64,000 bases of DNA, from contig JAOANR010000011.1 in the NCBI GenBank assembly GCA_030278955.1, positions 47,541,417-47,605,416 on the forward strand, in the 5' to 3' direction. This DNA is from Hygrophila difformis (Eukaryota > Streptophyta > Magnoliopsida > Lamiales > Acanthaceae). The notes under the pieces are model-generated. The model worked only from the letters and a program-made list of their open reading frames with translations. It had not been told where the DNA came from and made no database searches. Shown here one piece after another: positions 37,910 through 48,092 of the stretch. Made by a program: the position numbers and the translations under genes. Each line of letters starts with the position of its first letter. Position 1 is the first letter of the stretch.

Positions 37910-38355
37910 CAAGAAATCTCGCCTCCAATTTCTGATGCGACAACGCCAAAAATATCAACCCGCAACCAAAAAACAAAAAACTTCAACACCACAAAATCCG
38001 ATACCAATCAAATCAAATCAAATCAACTCCAAATTCGAGGGACCACATGCTATTCCGCGATTACTACTATCAGTCGATCACTTATCAACAGAAAGCCAAA
38101 AAAAACACATTCGAGGAGGTTCTATCGGATTGACAACAATGTCAATCTGCCTCACGACTGTGTATACGTATACGCCGATATATATATACACACACAAATA
38201 AAATACTTATATAGCATAGCAGTATTGGTAAGGAAAACCATGGGCGGGGATTGTTGAGATTTCCTGTGGGCTGTACAAAATAAATTATAGTAAGCGGATT
38301 TAATTTATTTATTCTCTTCTTTACCCATTTTTACAATAATGCTTTTAATATTATT
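37910..38355. other. upstream region of the cysteine oxidase gene
   Basis: Probable 5' UTR and promoter on the minus strand. Plus-strand open frames here overlap the first exon and have no family resemblance. A (TATA)/(CACA) rich tract lies at about 38175-38200. Confidence 0.45.
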
Positions 38356-38372
38356 AATCGAGGTATCCTTTA

Positions 38373-38498
38373 GGAATGGGACTTGGCCAAGCGGTCATGT
38401 TCCCTGCCTTCCAACCATAGGTTGAGTTCGATTCCCACCCCAAGCCCTCCCCTTTATCCCTTTATAATTTGTGTGGCTTGGGCTCTATTTAAAAAAAA
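38373..38498 (+). mobile_element. tRNA-derived SINE with 17-bp TSD
   Basis: Flanked by aatcgaggtatccttta at 38356-38372 and 38499-38515. Box A-like TTGGCCAAGCGG and box B GAGTTCGATTCCC are 35-40 bp apart, followed by CCCTCCCCTTTATCCC, TTTGTGTGGCTTGGGCTC and a terminal run of A. Clean duplication and intact boxes suggest a fairly recent insertion. Confidence 0.92.
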
Positions 38499-38515
38499 AA
38501 TCGAGGTATCCTTTA

Positions 38516-39042
38516 TTATTTAATTTTGTCGAGACGAATTTAATATGGCTTATGCAAGAATGGAGGAGAATGCTCATTTGAATTGAATTTTAAAATCTGC
38601 AAATTGAGTTTGAACAGATTGACTAAATAAAATACTAAACATGGTTTAGATGGAATTATGGAAAGTAGGATGCCCACAAACTTTATTTTATTTTTCTTTC
38701 ATAATAATCAGATTTCTTATTTAAATTATGTCCATCTATAATCAATACATTATCATAGAAAATTATTTATAGAATTTTTAAATTAAATCCATTACATATC
38801 ATATTTACATTAAATAAAACATGCTGTACTATATAAAAAAAAAGGATAAATGATAGTACTATATATACCTAAAATAACTGAAGTCTAAGATATTTTCATT
38901 ACTTTTTTTTCAAGTGAATTAAGGAATTTCTTTTAATTCGATTCAAAACTCAATAGTATTTCAAATTCAACTACCGAGGATAATTTGATCAAGTGATCAA
39001 GTCCATATCTTTCAATCTTTTGGTTATTTATTAGTACTATTA
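38516..39042. other. AT-rich intergenic stretch
   Basis: Nothing recognised. Confidence 0.4.
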
Positions 39043-39305
39043 CTCCCTCCATTCTGTCAATCTTGTTCTATTTAATTTTTTTATATTGTTTCATTATTTA
39101 ACTTTAACTCAATATTATTGAAAGTATACATCTGGAGAAAAAATAATAATTGAGTTGTGTCTTATTAGAATCGTATGATAATGCAGTTTTAGAATATGTA
39201 TTTTACATAATTTTTTATTATACATATTTTGAGATATTAACAGTAAAAAACATTGGATTGTTTGCAAAAGTTAAATAAAACAAGTTAAATAGGACGGGGA
39301 AGGAG
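39043..39305. mobile_element. Stowaway-type MITE
   Basis: Ends CTCCCTCCATTCTG and AGGACGGGGAAGGAG, flanked by TA, about 263 bp; terminal repeats are more diverged than in neighbouring copies. Confidence 0.78.
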
Positions 39306-39339
39306 TATAAGTTTTTTGTGTGAATATCAGAGTATCCTC

Positions 39340-39495
39340 AGACCTCATTGGACCCAAAACTAATCCCTCGAGGATCGCGTGGGCACTTAAGGGTTGACTC
39401 TCCCAAAGCAAAATTCTCCATACACAAAGGCTCGAACCCGAGACCTTTGCTTAAGCTGTCAGAGCCCCATACCACTTAGACTAACTGGATTTGGT
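39340..39495 (-). mobile_element. tRNA-derived SINE of a second family
   Basis: Minus strand reads GTTAGTCTAAGTGGTATGGG (box A-like) and GGGTTCGAGCCTTTGTG (box B), then a GGGAGAGTCAACCCTTAAGTG body. The fragment at 25790-25940 belongs to the same family. Ends and target duplication were not resolved. Confidence 0.6.
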
Positions 39496-39610
39496 TATTA
39501 TGTAAGTTAGTACCACACCACTATATAATTGGTTATTCATTGAAAAAAAAATATGTTGTATTTTTACAATTATACTGGTTAACTAAAATATTTTTATTGT
39601 GTAATAAATA

Positions 39611-39870
39611 CTCCCTCCGTCCCACTTGTTATGTCTCATTTTGTCTTTTGATATTGTTCATTGATCAAAGTTGATCTAATGTTATCACAATTATATAAAC
39701 GAAAAATATAGTCAATTTCGGTTTTGTTGGATTCGTTTCATTGTGTAGTTTTAGAATATATACTTTTTTTTATAATTTTTACTCTACATTTTAAGATATT
39801 AACTGCTAAACAAATGCATTAGACTGCGTGTCCAAAAGTTTTGAGACATTTTCAAATGAAACAGATGGAG
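39611..39870. mobile_element. Stowaway-type MITE
   Basis: Ends CTCCCTCCGTCCCACTTG and TGAAACAGATGGAG, flanked by TA, 260 bp, same family as the copy at 11820. Confidence 0.82.
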
Positions 39871-40621
39871 TATATATGCTCTGTATATAAGAAATAATGA
39901 TTTGTTTCAAGTAATTGTTGAATAAAAATTGGAGTTAAGTCTCTGTCTACCAACTTTATTATTGGGATCCAATGCCCCATTCGACTTCTATCTATCCTTT
40001 TTTATAATTTGTATGACATGCACTCCTATCAACTACTACCTCCATATCGTCTAGTTTCTTACAAATCCATTTTTTCATGCTGTTCAAGCACATTTTAAAT
40101 CATAATAAGTAAGAAAAGAGTCCACGCAACATGCTCCAAAGTTCCAACTTCGATGTTAACCCGACAAAACCCAAAATTGCATTATTGATATCCAAATCCA
40201 ACTAACCCCCTTTGAATTCCATACCATAGCACGGCGGCAAAAACGAGCCTCAATTTTGGCTGCTGACTGAACTTCCAATTTGTTTGTTGAATAGTAATTT
40301 TTATTATTAATTATTTAAAGAATACATTTAGTAGTAATTATTATTTTCATACTACATACAATGAACCACAAGCCCTCATCAAATCCTCACAAAAGATAAT
40401 ACTAAGAGTAGAATAGGGATGGAGCTGCAGGCTGCGATGATGATGATGAGTGAGTGGGAACCGAATATGGGACCACATGTTGTAATGTAATAACAGTCCC
40501 TACAGTTAACCGTTGGACCCATGGGAGGATGGGTTCCTTCGACTGTTGAGGTATGGCCTTGATCACTCCTCACAATCCTTCCATTTCCTTCTACAATCAT
40601 TTACTCCTTTTTACCAAAATC

Positions 40622-40659
<38 letters not shown>

Positions 40660-41309
40660 GAAATAATTTTCTCCTCCAACAACTATATGGACCCCACCAT
40701 ATACTTACAAACCAACTCTACCTTAATTCCCGTGCCCAACAGTAACAAGACACTTGGAGTGGGATGGAGGGAGTACTAAAGTTTAGAGGTTGGGGTGGAA
40801 AATTTTTACTATTTAGAGTAATTTAAGTATTTCAAAAGTTAAACATTGTCATGTTGGATAGTTTAGTCTGTATCATTGATTTCTAGTCGAGTCAAGCTCC
40901 AGTATAATACTTACTCGAATTCAACTAATTGATTAACAGGTAACAATACTCAAACTTGAGTCTGAGCCGCATTCTTTGAGTTCGAGTAGGCTTGATAATT
41001 TATTTTTTTTTTTATCAATTCTTCTAATGTTACCTTTATTTTTCAATAACTGTTCTATTTCTTCTTTTCAATAAATTCAACACACAATTTCATTCATTAA
41101 TAATTCAAAAATTCTAAAACTGCGTAACATCTCATTTTATTATGACTTTTCTTATATAACTTGGCTTAAAAAATTCGCCGAGGTTACTCAATACACAATG
41201 GTAAAAATCAAAATGAAGAAGTTAATAAGAAATTTTTTTAAAAAAAAAAAAACAAAGAAAGTATTATACTTTTAGATCCTGGTTAGAGGATTTAGGGTTT
41301 AGGGTTTAG
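39871..41309. other. intergenic stretch with microsatellite and lone MITE end
   Basis: An (AAT)n microsatellite of about a dozen units lies at about 40620-40657. A lone Stowaway right end (GGGATGGAGGGAGTA) is at about 40759-40774. Three telomere-like TTTAGGG units lie at 41291-41309, at the border of the following MITE. No gene was recognised. Confidence 0.5.
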
Positions 41310-41384
41310 AGCCCGTTTGGATTGGCTTCTAGGAAGGTGTTTTTGGCTTTTGCTTCTGCCAAAAGCACTTCTAATAAAAATTAA
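41310..41384. mobile_element. partial MITE end (CCCGTTTGGATTGGC family)
   Basis: About 75 bp matching, in inverted orientation, the end at 50290-50372 (GCCAAAAGCACTTCT, AAAGCCAAAAAC words). It directly abuts the next MITE copy. Confidence 0.7.
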
Positions 41385-41717
41385 GGGCCCGTTTGGATTG
41401 GCTTTTGAAAAAAGTAGAAGCCAAAAGTAGAAGCAGAAGCAGAAGTCAAAAGCAAAATCATGTAATTTTTGTGTTTGGATAGAATGTTTGAAAAGCGGCT
41501 TTTTCTAAAAAAATATGTCTGGATAAATAAAAATGAAAAGTGCTTTTAGAGTGTGGTATGGTAATTACCAAAAAGGACATGCTACTTAATATAATAATAA
41601 GATATATTTATAGTGTAATTTATATTAAGTAGTTGAGGTATTTAAGTCATTGCACATTTTACGAGGTGCTTTTGGCTTCTGCTTTTGGGAGAAGCAGCCC
41701 ACTTGCTTTTCGAGGTG

Positions 41718-41732
41718 CTTTTGTTTTTTCTT
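41718..41732 (+). repeat. 15-bp target-site duplication, left copy
   Basis: cttttgttttttctt, exactly repeated at 50264-50278; the mirror-image MITE has this sequence once, as AAGAAAAAACAAAAG. Confidence 0.92.
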
Positions 41733-43909
41733 TTTTTTTGAGAAGTTAAAGAAAAACTTTTATTCAAAAAAGGAACAATCCACAACTTACTACTAGCCCT
41801 CATGGTACAATTACTTCTGCTGCCTTACTGCCTCATAGTTTAAGCAACCTAACAACACACATCTGTCTACTTAAAACAAGCAACTACTGTTATCTTATCC
41901 ACTCAATGATCCACTCAATAATCCGGGGTAGTTCCACCATTTCTTCACATAGCTCTCAGTAACCAAATGTAGCATATCCACTGTCAACTTCCGTCCTCCT
42001 CAATACTATGAGTAGCCAATGCCTCCGCAGCAGTCAACTTTGCTCCCTCTTTCATGTATAAATATGATGTCAATTGATCATTAACCCATAACAATGCTCC
42101 ATCAAACAAGTCTCCCTTGCCTAAAGCTCCAAAACTAAAAAATACAACAACTCGGAGGAAGTATCAGGCTTTCTGGGACCATGGAATGTGGTAAGCAAAA
42201 AGTATCTAACAATTGGGAGACTAGGAAACTACATGTCGACTAACACATGCCATCCATAAATGAAGTCTCACAGGCCTAAATTCTACAGGGGCTTCCCGAC
42301 CTACTCTATAACAGCTATATCCCCAAGAGAAACATCCTGTATCCCCAACAATACTGCAGCAATACTACAGGAGACAATACAAAATCAGTTCCACCCCCAG
42401 AACAAAACTGATGCTTTCAATTCACAGCACCATATACTTGACTATTCTATTTTTTTTTTTTTTCTTTTTTTTTTCTTTTTTTTTTTTATAAATATATATA
42501 TATTTTTTTTCTCTCTTTTTTTTTTTTCACAGCATCAAATTCTCTTTTCCACAGTGTAATACAACTTCCCTTGTCCCCTCTCCTTCCCCCCCCTTTTTTT
42601 TTTTTTTTACGAATTGCTCATCCAGGTAGTTCTAGTTCATTCACACCCTCCCACTTATAAAAATCAACCTACCCCCCTACAATTAATATCACCAGTGTTG
42701 CTACTCAAATAGAAAGGCACATGAAAATTGACAAGTAGGTCCTAATACTCCCAAAGTATAAGGTAGCTGGGACTGAGTCTGTGATTAGGTTATTGCAAAT
42801 GGTTGCAGAATCTGATGTGGCAGAAATAAGTAAAATGGTCAATGTACGGTTTAGAGGTCAAGGGTTCAGATAAGAAGACAAGACTAGAAAGGGCAATATG
42901 AGTAAGAAAATATTTGAAGGTTCACCCAAGTTCCTCTTCAATTCCATAGACAGGCTTGGAGCATAAGCAAGTTTAAACCTTGATGACTAAGCACGTTATG
43001 GGGAGCAAAATGAACATCACATTCATACATACCTGAGAGAATTAAAGCGACGTATCTAACCAAGTGCGCTTGACCATGGGTTTCATGAGCTTGATGCAAG
43101 ATCCCTTCATCCTTCCACTCTCACTCAGCAATCAGTTTAAAAACCGGATCCTTACATTATATGTTTTTTTCTCCGGTGGCAGCTTAAACTATCGGACCCC
43201 CCTTTTGCCTTGACCATCTTTACTCAATATGCATGGGCTCCCTTCTGATCCCCTTCTCGGTGGCAACATTACCAAACAGGACCTCTCTGTGGCATCCTGC
43301 TGTCTGCGTTCAAAATGGAGTATTGGCAACAGACAGCTTTCTTCCCACAAGATTAAATCACTACTCGCTTTATATCGTCATTTATCTCTTTATGTCATCC
43401 TGTTGTCAGCGATCACAATGGAATATTGGCAGCAGCAACATCAGTTATCCCTCAAGTTTTTCATCAAACAGATAACGCAATCATCCATCACACACAACAT
43501 CCCAAAGAATTTTTACTCGTCACAAGAATCAGTTAAACCTCCATGGCTCCAGGCGGTCCCATGCGCATGTTTCACCTACAAAAAAGAGAAGGGAAATAGA
43601 AGAGAAAAAGAAGCAAATGTGAGTCTAAACCAGGCAAAACCAATTTTATGCCACCCCTTTTTCTCTCCACATCGTATCACTTTGGGGTCTCCTTCGTCCC
43701 TTTTCTTTCCACATCATAGCATTAAAGCAGTCTCGGTTATGGGGAGTCGTCTTCAGCGCTTTTTCTCTACCTCTCAAACAGCCTCAGGTAATATTGGGAC
43801 CGTCCTAAGCTAGGAACATTTTTGGATCACCAAATAGCGCCAACCATAACAGCAGCCTCAAGAAGATATATCAGCCACATCCTTGTCAGGCAGCAGCAGT
43901 CTTGTGTCA

Positions 43910-46900
43910 TCAGTACCAGATTTCGATATCCTCCTCCGCCATAGCTCCTCGCCTTGCCCATTGATCCGCAAGACTATTCCTTTCCCGCATAATGTGTGAG
44001 ACTCTAATCCCTCCTCCACATCTTAGGACTGCAGCAATGGGCGGTAACAAATGAGATAACCTCCATGGAACATTTCCCAATTCTTCCATCCAGCGCACAA
44101 CGTTCGATGAGTCGCATTCAAAAATAATTCTTGGCAATGGAAAACCTTGATCCCGGATTAAAGCCGCACACACATTACTCAAAGCCGAAACTTCAGCTTC
44201 AGTAGAATCTTTATGGCCAATGAACTTAGAAAGCACAAAAATCACTGTCCCAACCTCATTCCTTATTACTCCACCAATACCAGCCGGACCGGGATTCCCA
44301 AGGGATGATCCGTCCGTGTTCACTTTCCACCACCCTATTCCCGGAGGTTCCCAATCAATCCCGATCCTTGGTGCCTTCCTAGTAAGCTTCCATAATCCAG
44401 GTAAAACCCCCGGGGACTCTGCATTGTTCAACATCAATCCTGCCTCATTGTTACCTTGAGCTACTTTCCACCAAAAACAGGTTCGCCATCTAACTTCAGC
44501 TTCGATCACCTTCTTGTCAAAATTCATACCATTAAATACCGTTGCATTCCTGTGCTTCCATATAGACCAAATTATAGCATAAGCTGTCATATACCATACT
44601 TCATCTCGACCTTTCCTGGGGTTAGTATCCAGCCACCACGCCATCAGCTCTTTGATCTTTCCTGGCATAACCCATGTAACCCCAAACCACTCCACACCAA
44701 TATACCATAGATCCTTAACCCTTGTGCACTTGCAGAAAATATGATCAATCGTTTCAACCTCAATTCCACAGGCAGGACAAAGTGCATTTGCAATATTCAA
44801 GCATCCTCTTCTCATTAGTTCTGCACGTACCGTAACTCCATCATGTAACACTTTCCATATCAGTAGTTTCACCTTTCCTGGGCACTTAACATGCCAAAGT
44901 TTCTTCCAGAACTTCTCCCCATATACATCCCTGCTGCCACTCAATCTTTGCCAACAAGATTTGACCGAAAATATTCCATTTCTATCGTAAATCCATCTCA
45001 ACCGATCCTCTAGAAATCTGTTCAATGTTTGTCCTTTTATAATTGCTAGGAATTGTTGCCATACCTCAATTTCCCAGTCAAACAACCTTCTCCTCAACTC
45101 TATTCTCCAATTCCATTCTGTTCCAGTCCAAGCTCCAAACTCACAGATTCTACCCTCTTTGTTTATTGTGAGAGCAAAAATACGTGGGAACAATCCCTTC
45201 AACTGCCATCCCCCCTCTACCCACCGGTCCTGCCAGAACCTCGTCCGTTCACCATTCCCCACTTGTATTATAAAATTACTTACATCCCCGGCCTGCCCCA
45301 TATCTTCCCATGCTCGACAAATGTAACCCCAAGTTGTTCTGTCCCTCCTCGCAGCTGGAATGATTGGACTCAGTTTCTTATAATATTTCGCATCAATCAA
45401 ATGCTTCCACATAGTGTCTTCCACTCCGAATCTCCATCTCCATTTCAGCAATAAAGCGTTATTGTATTCTTGAATCTGTCGTATATTCAACCCTCCATCG
45501 CCTGACTGCAAACAGATCCGTTCCCAACACACAGTATGCAACCGTTTGGTGCCCTCCCATTCGTTCCAGAAAAAATTACGTTTGAGTCTTTCAATTCGAT
45601 CGGCTACACCTCTTGGAACCTTAAAAATGGATAGGAAATGTAGGGGCAAACTGTTCACCACCGATTTTATTAGACATAATCTCCCGGCTTGTGACAATAA
45701 GCGCCCTTGCCAACCTGCCAACTTATTCTCAATTCTTTCTAATACCGGTTTCCAAACTTCGATCCCATTAATCCTCCCACCAATCGGGATCCCCAAGTAC
45801 TTCATCGGCCACGTTCCAACCTTACATCCCATGGCAGCAGCCGCGTTTCCTACTACCTCCTCTTCACAATTTACCCCGTATAGACAACTCTTGCTGTAGT
45901 TAATCTTTAATCCAGTGGCTAAAGAAAAGCAGCGTAAAATTCTCTTAATCACCATAACCTGTCTTGAATCTCCTTCACAGAACAAAACTGTGTCATCAGC
46001 ATATTGCAAATGTGTTATGATTGGGCCACCACCGCCAACTCCAAGCCCTCTGATCAACCCCATGTCTCTTGCTTTGTGTAGTAATCGGTTTAGAATTTCT
46101 GCCACCAGCACAAATAAATATGGGGACAGTGGATCTCCCTGTCGTAATCCCTTCTTAAGTTTGAAAAAATTTGAGGGAGACCCATTGATTAAAATGGCTG
46201 CTGATGCAGATGTAATGCAGCTCTTAATCCACATTATCCAATCCTCATGAAAATTCATCACTTGTAACACTCTTAATAGTGTCTCCCATTCCACACAATC
46301 ATATGCTTTTGCGAAATCTAGTTTAATCACGAATCCCCTACCTCCAGCCCTCTGCGACGCGTTAATCACCTCTGATGCCATCAATACGCCATCCAAAAGT
46401 TGCCTCCCCTTTACAAACGCCATCTGCTCGTATCCCACCACCTTGTTCATTACTGTCTTCAATCTATTTGCCAACACTTTAGTTACTATTTTATATATGC
46501 TCCCCACTAATGAGATTGGACGAAACTCCCTGAATTCGATCGGATTTTCCACTTTTGGTATCAATGTCACAAAAGCGGCACCAGTCTCTCTGGGCAGGCA
46601 CCCCTTTGACTCCAGTTCTCTGAAAATATCCATAACATCTCCTTTGAGTATCTGCCAGTACTTCTTGAAGAAAGCAATATTGAAACCGTCTGGACCCGGT
46701 GCTTTATTCCCGTCACACTCCCACACCACCGACTTCACTTCTTCTTCCTCAAACCTCCTAATCATCCATTCCTTATCCGACACCTGTAGTTTTGTCATAT
46801 CAATATTATCTGGTTGAAATATCACTGTGAAACTTGAGTTGAATTGGGCCTGAAAGTGTAACACCGCTTGTTCTTTGATAGCTCTCGGTTCTTCATATAT

Positions 46901-48052
46901 TACACCATCTACTTTAATACAACCTAAATGATTCCTCCTCCGATTTAGCCCTGCCATAGCGTGAAAATACCGAGTATTTTGGTCCCCCTCCTTAACCCAA
47001 CGAACCCTAGATTTTTGAAACCAACGCCTTTCTTCAGCAAGTAATAAACATTTTAGATTCCTCTTCTTGACAATCCAATCCTCCTTTACTGAATCTTCTG
47101 GGCTGCCCCCTTGAAACATCTCCTCCAATTCGCTGATATCCTCTTGAAGCTTCTTGATTTTTAAATCCAACTCCTTAGCACCATACCCGTCCCAACCCCT
47201 AATTTTAGCTTTTAACACCTTTAACCTCCTGCTCAAATTACAGCCCCTCTGATCAGCCATAGTCTCCCACGACTCTTTAACTAAGTCTATGAATCTTCTA
47301 TCTTCCATCCAGTAGTTATAAAACCTAAACGGTTTGTGCCCCCATTCTTTCCCCCCAATCTCGAGGGACACCGGATAGTGGTCTGATAGTATCGTTTCAC
47401 ACCTCTTTTGAACCACCTCTCCATCCAAACAAAGCCAATCCGGCGAAACCAAGAACCTATCTAACCTACTGCAGGAATTCCCACCCCTCCCTACCCAAGT
47501 GAACAAACCCCCACTCATCGGTAGATCAACTAGACCCAAACTATCTATAAATTCCCTAAATTCCCGTACAGATCCCCCATCATCCGTCACCCCAAGTCTC
47601 TCCCCTTCCGATCCCACTGCATTGAAATCCCCTGTCAAGCACCACGCTTCCCCATTCCCTATATCGCACTTCTGTGAAATCGTCTCCCAAAACTCCCTTC
47701 TTTCACGTCTATCATTTGGTGCATGAATACACCATAAATTCACCACCCCATTGATTCCCCCAATACTGCCTCTCATCCAAATGAATCTATGTTCCTGTTC
47801 GATAACCTGAACTTTAACACAGCTAGTATCCCAGATCATCAACAAACCACCAGCATTACCAATAGCCGGTTGGTAACAAAAAGTACATCCCGAAGACCCC
47901 CAGAGCCTAAAGACTAGCCTGTCGCGAATCATACACATCTTGGTTTCCTGTATACACAACACAGTCGGTCGATTCTTTTTACACATTCTTGTTATCGCCC
48001 TTCTTCTCACCCCACCGTTCAACCCTCTAACATTGCATGAGATAATCTTCAT
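43910..48052 (-). CDS. LINE ORF2: endonuclease, reverse transcriptase, RNase H
   Basis: 1380 residues from a real ATG, uninterrupted. The APE-type endonuclease begins MKIISCNVRGLNGG and ends around LSDHYPVSLEI (~residue 230). Reverse transcriptase follows from about residue 470 with NKAPGPDGFN, FRPISLVGSIYKIVTKVLA and the catalytic QYADDTVLF. A zf-RVT segment with CPACGIEVETIDHIFCKC lies near residue 1080. A C-terminal RNase H (VNTDGSSLGNPGPAGIGGV, then a TEAEVSAL helix and CDSS) is found in some plant L1 lineages. No internal stop is seen, so the protein may be enzymatically intact. Confidence 0.95.
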   Translation of the reverse strand: MKIISCNVRGLNGGVRRRAITRMCKKNRPTVLCIQETKMCMIRDRLVFRLWGSSGCTFCYQPAIGNAGGLLMIWDTSCVKVQVIEQEHRFIWMRGSIGGINGVVNLWCIHAPNDRRERREFWETISQKCDIGNGEAWCLTGDFNAVGSEGERLGVTDDGGSVREFREFIDSLGLVDLPMSGGLFTWVGRGGNSCSRLDRFLVSPDWLCLDGEVVQKRCETILSDHYPVSLEIGGKEWGHKPFRFYNYWMEDRRFIDLVKESWETMADQRGCNLSRRLKVLKAKIRGWDGYGAKELDLKIKKLQEDISELEEMFQGGSPEDSVKEDWIVKKRNLKCLLLAEERRWFQKSRVRWVKEGDQNTRYFHAMAGLNRRRNHLGCIKVDGVIYEEPRAIKEQAVLHFQAQFNSSFTVIFQPDNIDMTKLQVSDKEWMIRRFEEEEVKSVVWECDGNKAPGPDGFNIAFFKKYWQILKGDVMDIFRELESKGCLPRETGAAFVTLIPKVENPIEFREFRPISLVGSIYKIVTKVLANRLKTVMNKVVGYEQMAFVKGRQLLDGVLMASEVINASQRAGGRGFVIKLDFAKAYDCVEWETLLRVLQVMNFHEDWIMWIKSCITSASAAILINGSPSNFFKLKKGLRQGDPLSPYLFVLVAEILNRLLHKARDMGLIRGLGVGGGGPIITHLQYADDTVLFCEGDSRQVMVIKRILRCFSLATGLKINYSKSCLYGVNCEEEVVGNAAAAMGCKVGTWPMKYLGIPIGGRINGIEVWKPVLERIENKLAGWQGRLLSQAGRLCLIKSVVNSLPLHFLSIFKVPRGVADRIERLKRNFFWNEWEGTKRLHTVCWERICLQSGDGGLNIRQIQEYNNALLLKWRWRFGVEDTMWKHLIDAKYYKKLSPIIPAARRDRTTWGYICRAWEDMGQAGDVSNFIIQVGNGERTRFWQDRWVEGGWQLKGLFPRIFALTINKEGRICEFGAWTGTEWNWRIELRRRLFDWEIEVWQQFLAIIKGQTLNRFLEDRLRWIYDRNGIFSVKSCWQRLSGSRDVYGEKFWKKLWHVKCPGKVKLLIWKVLHDGVTVRAELMRRGCLNIANALCPACGIEVETIDHIFCKCTRVKDLWYIGVEWFGVTWVMPGKIKELMAWWLDTNPRKGRDEVWYMTAYAIIWSIWKHRNATVFNGMNFDKKVIEAEVRWRTCFWWKVAQGNNEAGLMLNNAESPGVLPGLWKLTRKAPRIGIDWEPPGIGWWKVNTDGSSLGNPGPAGIGGVIRNEVGTVIFVLSKFIGHKDSTEAEVSALSNVCAALIRDQGFPLPRIIFECDSSNVVRWMEELGNVPWRLSHLLPPIAAVLRCGGGIRVSHIMRERNSLADQWARRGAMAEEDIEIWY

Positions 48053-48092
48053 ATTGTAACAATCTTATACACACCGAAAGCCGCCCAACATC

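Noticed and set aside
40379..40600. 73-residue minus-strand ORF with a hydrophobic end
   Set aside because: No recognisable family, no supporting splice or promoter context; probably accidental.
43229..43813. 194-residue plus-strand ORF
   Set aside because: Antisense to the LINE 3' region, no family resemblance, low-complexity composition.
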